A DNA stretch of 64,000 nt, from assembly GCA_019973155.2 (NCBI GenBank), contig BPQB01000008.1, forward strand, positions 698,058-762,057. The letters are read 5' to 3'. The notes under the pieces were generated by a model, which was given only the letters and a program-made list of their open reading frames with translations, was not told the DNA's origin and did no database searches. Shown here one piece after another: positions 49,115 to 60,956 of this stretch (position 1 is its first letter; each line of letters begins with the position of its first letter). Source of the stretch: Phanerochaete sordida (taxonomy: Eukaryota > Basidiomycota > Agaricomycetes > Polyporales > Phanerochaetaceae). A program made the position numbers and the translations under genes.

Positions 49115-50972
49115 ATGGCTGATGAACGCATGCACCTGCCCTGGAACGGGACCCACACTCCGCCACTTTGGCATCCTGACTCGAACGTGCGCGGCACGTC
49201 GGACATCATCCAACTATGTTTCTCTACACTCATCATCTGCGTCTGGAACTCCCTACACATCGACATCCCACTGGACCCAGACCAGAACGTCCTACTCCTA
49301 AAGCTTCCATGGATCATTTTTGGTCTCCTCGCACCCGATTACATTCTTTACGCCGCCTGCTGTCAGCTCAAACGGGCTAAGGACATATCCGCTACGGCTC
49401 AAAAAGCATGGCGTCTGCCAGACCCTCCTAGGATATGGTGGCTGCCGTTGTCGCGCTCTGTACGCTACAGACCTTTATCTACTCAAGTGCATTATCTAAT
49501 TTTTGTCATAGTTCTGGTCCGAGGGGTGTACACCGGACGTAGAAAAGGGGCACGCAGGCAACGCTGTTGAGGAACGTCGCTCTGCACTGGTAAGTCAAGC
49601 ATTATATTTGCGCGATGAGAGCTCATAATATGCCTAGAATTTGGATGAGGGAGAAAGAGGTCCCTTACTCCCGGAGCCTAGTTCGGGTCGATCAGGTCGC
49701 CCCGTTTCTCAAGCCCCAAATGCTACCCCTCAAAGCAGTTCCCTCTCCCGCATACAACATAAAGAGTGGACCCCCGTACACAGCTACTTTGCTACCATGG
49801 GCGGTTTTGTACTCGATGTTCACACTTCCCTCTCCCCAAGCCAAGACCCACTTCATCCGAATCATGACCCGGGCTTCGTACGCTACAAACTCACGGCTGC
49901 GGGCGTGTGCTTCCTCATGGAGCATGCCCCTGACCTCATTCCCGACGTATCTGCCGCTTACATCAAGCGACGCCGCCAGTCTGACGCGCTCGGCAAGCTG
50001 CTGCTCGTGCTTCAGCTCCTCTATTTCTGCCTGTCATGCGCCGCACGCCATGTGCAGGCCCTCTCCCTGAGCCTACTCGAAGTCTCTACGATTGCTCACG
50101 CAACATGCGCTCTCGCGACGTACTTCATTTGGTTTAACAAGCCGTTCGACGTCCAGGAGCCCATCGTCATTACCGGAGCCGCAGCCGACGAGGCTATCGC
50201 ATACCTGCTTATGCGCACTACGTGGAATAACGTGAGCGCAGCAGGTCTCTGGCAGTCGCGAGCATGCAACAGCGAGCTCGCTGCCCTCAAATCGCCATCT
50301 CCCGGTAACATCTACCCCTGCGAGCTCAAGGAAAACGCGGACTGGAAATATGCGCCCCACGGCGTGCGATTGTCGAAGGAAACATACAGCGCGAATGACG
50401 GAACGCGTACTTGGCCTAAGACCAGGGAAGAGCGCTGGGCTCGTGCATGGTCTTTTGCGGAGTTCCGGAAGGTTCCCTGGCCAGGTCGCGAGACCCCGAA
50501 GCTGGATGAACGCACGTGGGAGGAGGCTCTCGTATCGCCGAGCAGTGGGCTCCAAGAGTCCGTCTTCCCCGTCAACGTGTACCCAACGCAGGGATTCCTC
50601 ATGTCCAGCCTGGTGGCAACGATCTACGGGCTCATACACCTGCTAGCGTGGAACGCAATTTTCCCGTCGCAGCTCGAGTGCTACCTATGGCGCGCCTCGT
50701 CGTTGGCTATGGTGGGGCTTGTCGTCGCTCCCGCGGTCGCGATGGACGCGCGGAGCAGGCTCACTACGGAAGATACCACCTCGGGGCAGAAACGCCCACA
50801 TCTCGTTCAGGTGTGTAGACTCATTAGCATCGGGGCGATTACGATTGCTATCATCGTGTATCCAACATGCGCCCTATATCTCTTTTTGGAGAGCCTCAGA
50901 CAGCTGTTTTATCTCCCAAGAAGTGCTTTCAAGCTCCCTGACTTTTCTACGTACATCCCCCACATCGCCTAA
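49115..50972 (+). CDS. Agaricomycete multi-pass membrane protein (585 aa)
   Basis: Exons 49115-49459, 49512-49589 and 49638-50972; 585 residues. The start MADERMHLPW is chosen because the luminal N-terminus NVRGTSDIIQLCFSTLIICVW and LHIDIPLDP is the standard opening of a widespread agaricomycete membrane family of unknown function. Membrane segments are evident at about 25-45 and 55-78 and, after the SYFATMGGFVLDV signature, around LGKLLLVLQLLYFCLSCAARHVQ, VSTIAHATCALATYFIWFNKP, SLVATIYGLIHLLAW, ASSLAMVGLVVAPAVAM and ISIGAITIAIIVYPTCALYLF. The middle 100 residues are soluble (WKYAPHGVRLS..TREERWARAW). No catalytic motif is known for the family. Confidence 0.9.
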
Positions 50973-51608
50973 TACTCTGTCCCATTTTATTCTGTACCAG
51001 ATCTGTTTGCGGATTTATTGATACACTATATGTCACTGAGTGTGTATGTAGTCTAGAGTGGATACTTCTGGAGTTAGATTGCGATGCAACGGCTGTGAAG
51101 TCGAGTGACGAAACTGAGGGGAAATTGGAAAATGATGATTAGATTAAGCCTCGTGTCGCTAGTTTTCTATGGGCATGTCCCCGACTCACATGTCAGGACC
51201 CTAGCTTGCGCAGTCATGGAAATGCCTCCGATTCGTGGGGCAGACCCTAGCTTGCGCAGTCATGGCAATGCCCATAGTTTCGCTGCGAAGCATTTCTGAT
51301 CGGAGAAGCGCACTTAACTCATCAGAGAAGCCACAGTGGTAGATAACGCGTACCATGCGCGTGCAGGCCGCTACAAGTGTGCACATGCCAAATGGAGGAG
51401 TGAAAGTCGAGGCGACATGCATGATCAGCGACGATATAAAAATATGCCGCCCCAGACCGGTGCAGAACCCATATCAGTGGAGCGACGCTGTCCTTCTTGA
51501 ACTTCCACCTGGATAGATGCAGACGTAAATGGGTCGGTATTTTCATGTAGCCGAAGCTTGAGAGACGCACTACGTGCCGTACGCTCGCCTGTCAATGCCA
51601 CGGGCGAC
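50973..51608. other. Intergenic with a 30-bp direct repeat
   Basis: 51197-51226 and 51243-51272 are the same 30 bases with one change (core CCCTAGCTTGCGCAGTCATG), 46 bp apart. No gene is supported. Confidence 0.6.
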
Positions 51609-51885
51609 ACAGGGTGATTCTGGGGATTGTTTTTGTTTGAAAATGAGCTCAAAATTGGACAATAATGGCATCGGTTTATGACCGTTTTCTGGATTCCAAA
51701 AGCGATGCTAAATTACAACTTTTGTGCCATTTTCGCGCATTTTTCCATGATTGTACCCGAAATCTACCGTTTTTCGCCAGTTGATAGGCCAATTTACAGT
51801 GGCGTTCAACTGCTACAAAACGATGACTTTGTCGCTCAATTTTATGACCGATTTCTGACCAAAAAAAGGCCCGGAATCACCCTGT
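51609..51885. mobile_element. MITE-like AT-rich element, 277 bp
   Basis: Ends ACAGGGTGATTCTGGG (51609-51624) and CCCGGAATCACCCTGT (51870-51885) are inverted repeats with one mismatch in 16. The similarity continues inward imperfectly (TTTTT..AAAT..CATCG), so the element is partly foldback. GCGAC is repeated directly on both sides (51604-51608 and 51886-51890), a possible 5-bp target duplication. The inside is much AT-richer than the surroundings and non-coding. Confidence 0.75.
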
Positions 51886-52069
51886 GCGACGGAATTGCAC
51901 AAAGATGCGGTCGCAAGGCGACATCGCTACACCTTACCATGTTGATACTCGTGTCATAAATTTTGGATCGCATTTGATCGGAAGGGTAGATAATTTTGTT
52001 CGTGAGCAGCAGATGCTCGAGTACATCGGGTCCCGCTCCGATATGAATAGAATTGATGATGAATCATAT

Positions 52070-53258
52070 TCAAATGCGACACTGAGCCGCCGCATCACAG
52101 TGTGTCTGCATGTTTTCCATGGCCAGTGTGCGTGCCACTTGCAACTGTTGTTCGCCATGAAAATTAGCATCGGCAGGGTATGCAGCATCCCACTCCGTGC
52201 GGTGTATCTGCAAGCTCTCCATGGCACGCCGCAAGTCTTCTACTTCCCAGAGCAAACCCTGCATCATTTCCGAAGAGGCGGAGTACGCGGCGCCGGCTTC
52301 TGGAGCGATGTGAACGGCCGCAGACGCGTCCTTGTTTATCACCAGATGCTCTGTGAGCCCTGTTGGTCGGACTCAGCCCATAGTCACTACTTGCACGTCC
52401 GAAAGAATATGCTTACCAAAATCGATGTTTTCCCCTTCTTGCGGTAGTGTCCTCGCGCGGATGGGGCTCTCAAATGACGGCTCGGGGTCTGCGAACGGGT
52501 CCTGGTCGGCTGCGACGTGCATATCCCCGAAAACATCCTCGGACGCCGCATGCTCTGGCATAGCCATACATCCGGCACGCTCCCTCCTGGCGCACGATGC
52601 CGCCCAACTCGTAGCCTTCCTGCCCGCGCTGCGCAGGCGCCTAGTCATCGCGAGGGCATCGCGCGGAAAAACGTACCGACAGCGGAGCTCGACTTCGTGG
52701 ACGTCGTCGGACGCCACACCGTGCCCCTGGACGATGTTTTAACCGCAGCTCCTGGATGTGTGATTTTGACGCACGTTGAACTCTCGCGCGGGCAGCGGCC
52801 CGCGCCGCGATGGCAGCGGTGTGTACAATATCTTCACCGTCGGCTTGCCGGGGGTGTTCCGCGGCGGCTCGTGCTGCAGCGCGCAGAGCTGCACTGCGAG
52901 CGATCAGTCGCGTGCTTCGCGCTTTCCGAGCGCATAGGCCGCCGACGTACCGCGGACTTCGAGCGTCTGCCCTGCTGCCAGGCATGGCGATTGGTCGGGC
53001 CGAAGCATGGCTATCAGGGCCTAATGCGCTTCAGACGGACATCAAGCCGAGTTCGTTGAATTTACTCACGCGAGGGGAGCTAGAGACAATGGTGAATGCC
53101 ACGGAAGCGTCGCCAGTGTTTGTGAGAGTCAGCGCGATACTCTGTGATTGCGTGAACGGCGCTGAGCGAACGATTGCCTTCAGACGGCATTCAGCCGTAG
53201 ACCCAGGAATATGCGCACCAGAGAGCACTAGAGTGGCTGGCGAACATACGACGGTCAT
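52070..53258 (-). CDS. MSP-domain (VAP/Scs2-like) protein G2 with C-terminal coil (306 aa)
   Basis: Minus strand, six exons: 53258-53219, 53161-53070, 53020-52951, 52893-52775, 52726-52417 and 52359-52070; 306 residues. The MSP domain follows the family order: VVCSPATLVLS, PFTQSQSIALTLTNTGDASVAF, LAAGQTLEV, QLCALQHEPPRNTPGKPTVKI, EVELRCRYVFPRDALA. Beyond it comes a polar, acidic linker (ADQDPFADPEPSFESP) and a terminal coiled coil (LLWEVEDLRRAMESLQIHR). VAP-type MSP domains bind FFAT-like motifs at ER contact sites, but the C-terminal transmembrane anchor of true VAPs is absent. Exon lengths 40/92/70/119 match the siblings. In tandem with G3 on the same strand. Confidence 0.85.
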
Positions 53259-53647
53259 CTTTGGGGGCTTCGAGGTGAAGTAGCGTGGAACGGTGCCCGC
53301 GCCACTAAAGTACTTTCATCGCGCCTGATCGCGATGAATCGCTAGCGCTCTTCTGCTTGAGCCAGGCGCGGATGATGTGCTCGAAACGACGTATACGATG
53401 CCTGAAGTGTCATTTGTAACACTGGGTCGGTAAGGATAGTGATATCAGCATCATACGACGCTGCGCGGTCAGATCAGGTTTATTCACCTTATTCAGTACA
53501 CCCCGATCTACACGGGCAACCTCGCAACCGATTTCCGACAAACACCTATTCGACCAGAAATTTATCTCACCCTCTGCAAAGATCGTAGTCAACGCCTCGA
53601 ATTCAAGCTGCTTAGATACTATAAACAGGCTCCATAGCATCGGCATC
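53259..53647. other. Intergenic between G3 and G2; no gene seen
   Basis: 389 bp, AT-richer, containing the 3' end of G3 and the upstream region of G2. Confidence 0.4.
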
Positions 53648-55142
53648 TCAGGATTCCTGTACAGCAGGTTCCGAGTCCGTCTCTAACGGATACTCAGGCG
53701 GCGGGCCCATCCAATCTGCGTGCATCGCCTGCATCATACGACGCAGGTCCTCGACCTCGCGGCGCAGACCTTGGATCTCGGGAGTCACAGGGCTCTCGCT
53801 CGAATCACCTTCCATATTCTCCCTTGGCGAGGAGGGCGACACCACGATGGAATCGATGTCAACCATTGAGGGGTCTTTAGATCTGCGGCGGACTCGTGAT
53901 GCAGAGCCGCTGAGGCTTGACTCAAGCTCTCGACGCTTCGCCGTCGATGCAAGATCGTAATAGCCTGTGCACATTTGTCAGCATATGCGTACAGAACCAG
54001 GTGACTGCCCACCAGCTGGACCGTCTTCGGCTGTACGTAGAGCCTGCTTTGGAAAGACTATCGACCCTGAATTCGCGGCTTCAGGTTCGAAAGGCTCTTC
54101 AGCCAAATGCTCGTCTTCGCTGGACGATTCCACATCTCCTGGTCATCGCTGTCAGTCATCAGAACGCGGATAAGCCAATGTCGCGATCGCGCACCGCCGA
54201 ACACTACGATATGATCCCCCTGCAGATACGATCCCTCCGGGATGGTTTCGAGGATAGCATGCTCCGGCGGTTTAGCGTCGCCTGCCGACTCCTCAACGCG
54301 CGCGTCTCCCGCCTGAGCATCAACACCCCGCCCCTCCCCAGGCGGCTTTCCGCCGATGTCTAGCACGTCGTCCTGCAACCGCTCCCCGCCGTGCGCCGCC
54401 GCATTATCAGGACCAGCGCGTTCGTCGCCCCGCACCAGATGCGGCTGCGCACCGACGCACGTCGCAGCGCCAGTGGCACGCCAGACCAGCGACGCGCGCT
54501 GCGCAGCGCCCACCGCGAGCTCCCAGAGACGGAGCCGCGCGACGGCGAGCGTGCCCTGCGGAAACGCGTAGCGGCACTCGAGCCGCACCTCGCGGACCGC
54601 GCTGCTCGGGATCTTCTGCCACTGCGCACGCCGTGAGCAATCTGGCGGAGGGGCGGGAGCACGTGTGGCGGCGACGTACGAATTTGCGGCCGGCGCGGCG
54701 CGTCGCGAGCTCGGGGGTCAGCACGACGTAGAGGATCTTCAGCTTGTGCGGGCACTCGGCGTCGCGGGGTGGTTCGGTGTCGAGGGCGCGGAGCTTCACT
54801 GTGCCGCGGTCAGTGCATGGTGCTGGGTGGGGACTCGAGGCGCACCTTCGATATCCTTTGTCTGGCCAGCTTTCAACTTGGCTGAGAAGGGCTTCACAGC
54901 GAAGGCCTGCGCGCCACCGTGAGCACTCGCACGGCAAAAGATGGACGTGCTACGTACACGCGCAGGGTTCGATTGGAGCCTGAATGCTACTGGCACGTCC
55001 TCTGTGTTGGTCAGCTTCAAGGCAACGGTCTGCGCTCGTCGAAATGGTGCTGAAAACCCCTAGTTAGAAGATGACGCTGCAACTCTGAAGTGGGCGCACC
55101 GTGAAAAACTAAGGCATTGCTAGGCTCGCAAACGATACTCAT
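53648..55142 (-). CDS. MSP-domain (VAP/Scs2-like) protein G3 with acidic linker and coil (394 aa)
   Basis: Minus strand, seven exons: 55142-55100, 55049-54958, 54906-54846, 54798-54680, 54621-54195, 54138-54013 and 53964-53648; 394 residues. The MSP domain is spelled by short exons: MSIVCEPSNALVFH, APFRRAQTVALKLTNTEDVP, VAF, KPFSAKLKAGQTKDIE, KLRALDTEPPRDAECPHKL, then WQKIPSSAVREVRLECRY. The following 200 residues are acidic and disordered (GDVESSSEDEHLAEEPFEP), and the end is a coiled coil (GLRREVEDLRRMMQAMHADW) closely matching that of G2. No membrane anchor. G3 and G2 form one subgroup by architecture. Divergent from G4. Confidence 0.85.
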
Positions 55143-55884
55143 GGGTGCTCAGTCCTTCTCTGAATGCGTCGTTGTGGGCGAAAAACATGGTATGTAGAGA
55201 TATAAAGGGGACAACCGCTCGAACTGTAGTCACTCTATCAGATGTTGTGGGAAGGAGACGGATCTGAAAACTGACAGTCGACTGACAGATGCCTTTGCCT
55301 AAATCATTGCGTGCACATGAGCACACAACAGAAAAAATCGGAAAGCTCACGTTGTCGTGCTCCCTGCGCGTGCCCTACATCGACCCATATCTCTTCCCGT
55401 GGACGTCGACTTCAGGTCTGCTCTCCTCGCCGCTAGCCCCGCGCTTGGGGATGGCGCGTCAAGCGGTACAAATAGAGCCAAATATGAACCTGTCCGTTAC
55501 CACCAGTTGGTTGCCGCGATACTTCGTCGAGTCCACGAACCGTTGGCCACCCCAGACACAGCGGAGTCAAGGCGTCCAGATGATTGCTAGCGAGGCCTCT
55601 CGTGCACTTCGTACGTACCAGCCAGGCAGTACCCTGCCGCCCTGGGGCCTGCTACACAAGCTATGTGGCAGGCGAGCGACACTCGCGGTGAAAAGCCGCA
55701 GCGCCGGCTGTACCTCGCACAGTCGGGCTATGGCCCGGCCTGCCACGACGAGGACAGGGCTCTGCCGCGCTCCGCTAGCGTCGTGACGCACGTGCGAACC
55801 CGTTGCCGCATATCCCAGGACGCGGGCGGCTCGCGCAGCGCCTTATTATCTCCGTCGCCCACCACCAACGATCACGAACCCACC
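55143..55884. other. Divergent upstream region of G3 and G4
   Basis: 742 bp shared upstream sequence; no gene seen. TATAAAGG (about 55200-55207) lies on the plus strand. Confidence 0.4.
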
Positions 55885-56917
55885 ATGAGCATCGAATGCA
55901 CTCCGCATGATGCCCTCGTCTTCTACCGTAGGCCCTATTCTCGATCTGGGATAAGCGAGATTGGCTCAGCGCGATGGCAGATCCGCTCACGAAGGCCCAC
56001 CAGACCGCCGTCCTGACGCTCACGAACACGGGCGTACTCCCCATGGCGTTCAAGGTCCAAGTGACGTCTTCTAAAGTCTGTCGCCGTCCTCCTTCTCAAA
56101 TATCTCGCTGACCATCTGCACGTTCCAGGCCTTCATCGTGCGCCCGCCGATGGGCCGCGTAGAGGCCGGACAGAGCCTCGAGGTCCTCGGTACGCCCCTG
56201 CAGCCCACACCAACGCCCCTCTAACCCGCCACCCAGTGACACACCTCGCGCTGCACACCGACCCCCCGCTCGGCACCGCCTGCCGCGAGAGCGTGCGCGT
56301 AATGAGCATCGCGCTCCCGCCCGAGCGCGAGCTCCTGCTCTTCCGCGGCGACTTCGTGCGCCGCCCTCCCATTTACGTCCGATCCGCCCCCGACTGACGC
56401 GCGCCCGCAGTGGAAAGACGTCCCCGCGCCCGCCGTGCACGAGCACCTCCTCGCCTGCGCGTACGCCTCGCGCGGCGCACGCGACGCGCGCGTGCTCGAG
56501 GCGCAGCTCGCCGAGGCGCACGCCGAGCTCGCGCACCTCCGCGCCCTCGCCGCGCACGCCCCCGGCCCCAGCGGGGCGCGCACGCTCCGGCGCGCGACGG
56601 AGCGCAGAGCGAGTGCGTGGCTGCGATTCATTGTGCGCGGAGAATTCGGAGCTGACGCAGGCACAGCGGTCGCGCCGACGATGGAGGCCCCGGCGCACGG
56701 CCCGCGCGCGCGCAGCGACTCCTCCGCGACGGTCACGCCCGAGAGTAGCCGGTCCTCGGGGTCGCATACGTATGCTTCGCCTGCGATAGGAGGAGAGAAG
56801 GAGAGAGAGAAGGAGCGTGGGGGGTTCGGCACGCTGCGTCGCGTGATACAGAATTTTCGGGACGAGAAGCGTGAGGCGCCGCCGGAGTATACGTTGGAGG
56901 ACACGTCGTCGGGCTAG
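55885..56917 (+). CDS. MSP-domain (VAP/Scs2-like) protein G4 (256 aa)
   Basis: Six exons: 55885-55927, 55981-56075, 56129-56189, 56237-56355, 56411-56612 and 56667-56917; 256 residues. This is the clearest MSP domain of the set: CTPHDALVFY, QTAVLTLTNTGVLPMAFKVQ, FIVRPPMGRVEAGQSLEV, CRESVRVMSIALPPERELLL, FRGDFWKDV, VHEHLLACAYA. A coiled coil (LEAQLAEAHAELAHLRALA), a Ser-rich stretch and a basic tail (FGTLRRVIQNFRDEKR) follow. The 54-nt intron 56613-56666 is a multiple of three without an in-frame stop, so a frame-only reading would translate it; its GTGCGT, GCTGAC and CAG signals argue for splicing. No transmembrane anchor. Confidence 0.88.
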
Positions 56918-58023
56918 CACAAAGCAGGCTGTCAGTTGCGGAGGTGCGCTTCTGTGTGGGGATCGGCATCGGGCTGGCCTGGGCTGGAAATCCGCGGTCT
57001 GTGTACATATAGTATACCCCAGGCATGTGACTGCTATGTTCAACAATCCAAAATTTCTGCCTCCGTCCTGGTCTGGTGGTCGTAGTCTCCAATGCCGTCA
57101 GATTTGCGTCAGATCCTCTCGACCGGGGTATTACAGAGCTCCTCTGAGCAGGCTTGCATTCTACGCTATGAAACCATGGCGCTGATGCTGTGCAGACTGC
57201 ATCATCGTTTGCCGTACTTAATCACGACCTATTCTTGTGCTCTATCCATAATTCTGGTAGCCGGAAGGAAGAGATCAGGGACGTCTGAGCGGAGGCTGTG
57301 CACTTGATTGTATTGTCCTCTTTCAATGGCTAGCCTCTCGAACCCCACAACCCAGGCCTCACCAGCAGCCTATCGTTCAAATACACGCTGCTGGAGAGAG
57401 CATATAATTGAAGCCGTCCCTGCTTTCCTTTCGCATCATGCTAGAGGCCCATCGTCGGCAACATTGACCTGTAGTAAGTATTGGGCTTTGTGGCGCGGCT
57501 TGGACCGAAATTCCGGATGTGAGGCAATGGCAGCTGTGTAGAATACCAATATCGCAAGCTTTAGCCTCATGGATAAATATGAGAATAATACACAGGCCCA
57601 AGCGTCTACAACGAGTCGTGGCCCCGTCACGGGGAGCGGCAATGCGGTGGCGGCGAAGCGCGAAGCGGGACATCTCCCAAACAGGCTCAAACGTCGCACG
57701 TTGGCAGGGGCCACGGTCCACGGTCCACGGGCGCCTAGTTTCGTCATCTCAACCTCCTCCTCCCGTTACACTCATATGGCGGCTGTGGCCGCTTTTCGCT
57801 CTTGAACCGAACCACCATCTCTCATCTAGAGCACTCACTGACCACAAGCAGCTCCGTATTGGAGCATGACCAGCAGCGCGCAGCATGACACGTCGCGCTT
57901 CGCACTCGTGCGACGCACGAGTACTCTCCAAAGTCTCAAATATGTGCGCCACTCTCGCCGTATGGACGTGTGGAACTGCGTTCTGACTTCGTCTAACAGG
58001 CACTGACCGGCCAAGAGCCGGTC
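56918..58023. other. Intergenic 1.1 kb; no gene seen
   Basis: Moderate GC content and no convincing frame. The right end is upstream of the F-box gene. Confidence 0.4.
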
Positions 58024-59494
58024 ATGAAACTGAACTACGACGTCCTCGAGCGCGTCATGCATTTCATGGGGCCCTGGGACATCCTGCAGATGATGCAGAC
58101 GTCCCGCACCCTGCGGCGCCTCGGCATACCCGTCCTTGTCCGCTACGTTTACATCGTCGGTCCCGCGTACTCGGACCACCTCACGATGTGCTTCGATTTG
58201 TACCGCGCGCACCTGTTCCGCGACCTCGGCCGGCTCTCATGGATCACCCACCTCATCGTGCCCTTCACGATGGTCGACGACCGGCCCGAGGTCAACATCT
58301 ACCGCTACCCGTGGCGGTACCGCTTCACGCCGTGGCTGCAGCAGATCATCAACCTGCAGTTCCTCGACCTCACGATGAACGGCGAGGAGCTCAGCGACAC
58401 CCTCCACGACTGGATCCTCTCCCAGAAGCACCTCATGAGCCTCAAGTTCCGCGAGATCGCGCCCTGCCCGCGCCGCGTCTACGCCGTCCTCGCGCGCCTC
58501 GGCCCCCAGCTCGATGTCCTCCACCTCGACCAGCCGCACATGTACCAGAGCGAGGTCATCGACCCGCTCCCGCTCCTCCAGGCCGCGCCGTACGTCGGCT
58601 CGCTCACCGGCCTCCTCGTCGAGGCGCACGGCCTGCACGCGGGCCCCACCGTCCCGCACTCCGGCGCGCCCTTCGCCAAGGTCGAGACGCTCATCTGGAC
58701 GAGCACCGCGCCCGTCGAGACCGCCGCGCTCGCGCGCGCGTTCCCCGCGCTCAAGCGGCTCTCGCTCGAGATCCCGTCGCTCAAGTGGACGAGCGAGACG
58801 CTCGACGCCGACCGCCCGCCCGCGAACGTCCTCGACGCGCGCATCGCGAACGCGCGCTCGCCGTACATGTGGCCCGCGCTCGAGAAGCTCACGGGCGACC
58901 TGCTCAGCCTGTGGGTGCTCGCGCTGCGCTGCCCCGTCGCGGCGATCGACACGGAGATCAACGGCGACCGCGCGGCGCGCGTCGGCGTGAAGATGGGGCA
59001 CGTCGTCGCGCTGCTCAACGACACCGCCGCGCCGCGCCTCGCGCTCGTCGTGCGCCACGCGCACGTCATGCAGTTCGGCGCGCTCTTCGCGTTCCCGACG
59101 CTCCGCCACCTCGACGTCAAGGTCGGCGTGTACGTCCGCGCGGACTTCATCGACCTGCTGGTGCGTGCGCTGTGCGCTACGGCTGTGGATGTGCTGACGC
59201 GCACGCAGGAAAAGGCCGTCAACGAGCTTGTGATCTCGAATCTGCTCACGCTCAGCATCGGCGTGAAGCCCATGCGCACGTTTTATCCTCGAAGTGCGTT
59301 CTGCGCGCTGCGTACGTGGCCGTCGTGCTGACTTGCTACCAACAGTACTGTATCCGTTTCCAGGTCGAGGACACCGGCTCGCCGCGCGGTTGCTCGCGAA
59401 GATGCCCGACGTCGAGGAGCTCACGATCAATCTCTGGCCGAAGTTCAAGGAGTACAAGTGGAAGCGGCCAGAACCGAAACCGAAAACGAAATAA
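58024..59494 (+). CDS. F-box/LRR-like protein (456 aa)
   Basis: Exons 58024-59160, 59209-59293 and 59346-59494; 456 residues. The N-terminus is a short F-box: LNYDVLERVMHFMGPWDILQ, MMQTSRTLRRLGIPVLVRYV. The remainder has irregular leucine-rich segments (WITHLIVPF, LQFLDLTMNG, LMSLKFREIAP, LDVLHLDQP, ALKRLSLEIPSLKW, LRHLDVKVG, VEELTINLWPKF). The first intron (48 nt, GTGCGT...GCTGAC...CAG) is in frame and open, so it can be mistaken for coding. The second is needed to reach LYPFPGRGHRLAARLL and the lysine-rich end KPEPKPKTK-like tail. Probably an SCF-type substrate receptor; target unknown. It sits between MSP genes G4 and G5 and is not closely related to the F-box gene at 35423. Confidence 0.87.
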
Positions 59495-59916
59495 CGCGGG
59501 ATGCCCCAGCCTCTAGATATTTATGGGCAGTGCGCTGCCCTTTTCGTTCAGGTCTACTCTAAATGCTGTGTCGTCCGCTCTGTAATTCGCATATCCCTGT
59601 TCTCGTCGCTCCCTAATACCTCTTCGACCTTCTTCGATTCGCATCTGTACTCTCTATGCCACATGTACCATATATATTCGCTTGGCAATATTGCTAATCT
59701 CGGCTGCCCACCACTAGACCTTCTCCCCTGGCCTCATGGAGAGCGCGGCACGCTGCCAACCCAAATCACGCGACTGGTCTGGTCTGGCCGTGCCCGACGC
59801 TGTCCTCGGCCACGCGGCCCGTGAGCTGCGCCACAAAGCCGTGTTCAACGGGCGATAAGAACCCACGCCCCGCAGCTCTCACACACCCTCCGCGATCCCT
59901 CCCCGCACGTCGCAGA
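59495..59916. other. Intergenic; no gene seen
   Basis: Contains CATATATATT-like sequence (about 59666-59675) and the upstream region of G5. Confidence 0.4.
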
Positions 59917-60956
59917 ATGGCCGTGTGCTCTCCGACCGATGCACTCGTCTTCCACGGCACGTTCCCCATCCCCCCTGCACCAAGAACGCGCACTGACCGC
60001 GACGCGCGTGCACAGCCCCGTTTACACGCGAGAGCGAGGCCGTGCTCACGCTCAAGAACACCGCCGCCGAGCCGGTCGCGTTCAAGGTCCTCGCGAACGA
60101 CGTCAAGGTACGCAGCACCCTGCCTGGCGGCGCTGCTGCTGATACGCGTGCGCGCAGGCGTTGTGTGTGCGCCCGAACAAGGGGCGCGTCGCGCCCGGCG
60201 CGAAGTTTGAGATTTTAGGTGTGTCGATGTGCTCAGTCTGCGCCCCGGATACAGCTGACGTCGGCTCTGTCTTCAGTTCGCTTGTGTGCCGTCAAAGAGG
60301 AACCCGCACCCGGCTCATGGTGCAAATGCCGGCTAAAGGTCTGCACCATCGAGCTCTCGCCCGAGCGCGAGCTGCTGTATGACAACGATACCCTGGTATG
60401 TCTCCGCCACGCCTTTATTATCAGGCCCTTACGAAGTGGCTGCCTACAGTGGAGCAGCATACCAAAGACCGATATCCACGAGCAGAAGCTCCGCTGCGAC
60501 TACTCGTGGCCTCCCGCAGGGTCTCTCGAGGCGCAGCTGCAGGAGGCGAACGCCGAGATACAACGGCTCCGAGCGCAGATCGCGGCTTCACCGTCGTCGT
60601 CGTCGTCTGCTGGCAATGGCGCAGACGCGCCGCAGAGGAAGTCTGCTATCGGTGCGTGCACAGGGTATCGCGCGCATATAGTCACCGCCTTACGACGCCC
60701 TGCGGCACGCCCAGAGAAGTTCCGCGACAACGCATCGGTTTTGTCTGACGGCCCGCCTGCGTGTGCGTTCTGGTTTCCGAGACTATATGCGGGTAGTTGC
60801 TCATATTCCTTTGCTGCAGACTACGAGTGCACAGACCAATCGCCGGAGTACGTCGGGCAGGACGAGAAAGGATCGCGCAGAACGCACATTGCGTCGTCGA
60901 AGCCAGGACTGTTTGCACGGCTCTGGCGCATGCTCACCAGACGTCCGCGCTCGTAG
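59917..60956 (+). CDS. MSP-domain (VAP/Scs2-like) protein G5 (232 aa)
   Basis: Seven exons: 59917-59956, 60016-60107, 60158-60218, 60277-60395, 60450-60651, 60715-60762 and 60820-60956; 232 residues. The MSP pieces are AVCSPTDALVFH, APFTRESEAVLTLKNTAAEP, VAFKVL, RPNKGRVAPGAKFEI, KCRLKVCTIELSPERELLY and WSSIPKTDIHEQKLRCDYSW. A coiled coil follows (LEAQLQEANAEIQRLRAQI), then a Ser run and a basic amphipathic end FARLWRMLTRRPRS. The first intron begins GGCACGT where siblings have GGTGCG: a GC-AG intron, or a damaged donor. Introns 5 and 6 (63 and 57 nt) are multiples of three and open. Exons 4 and 5 (119 and 202 nt) equal those of G4 in length. No membrane anchor. Confidence 0.85.
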
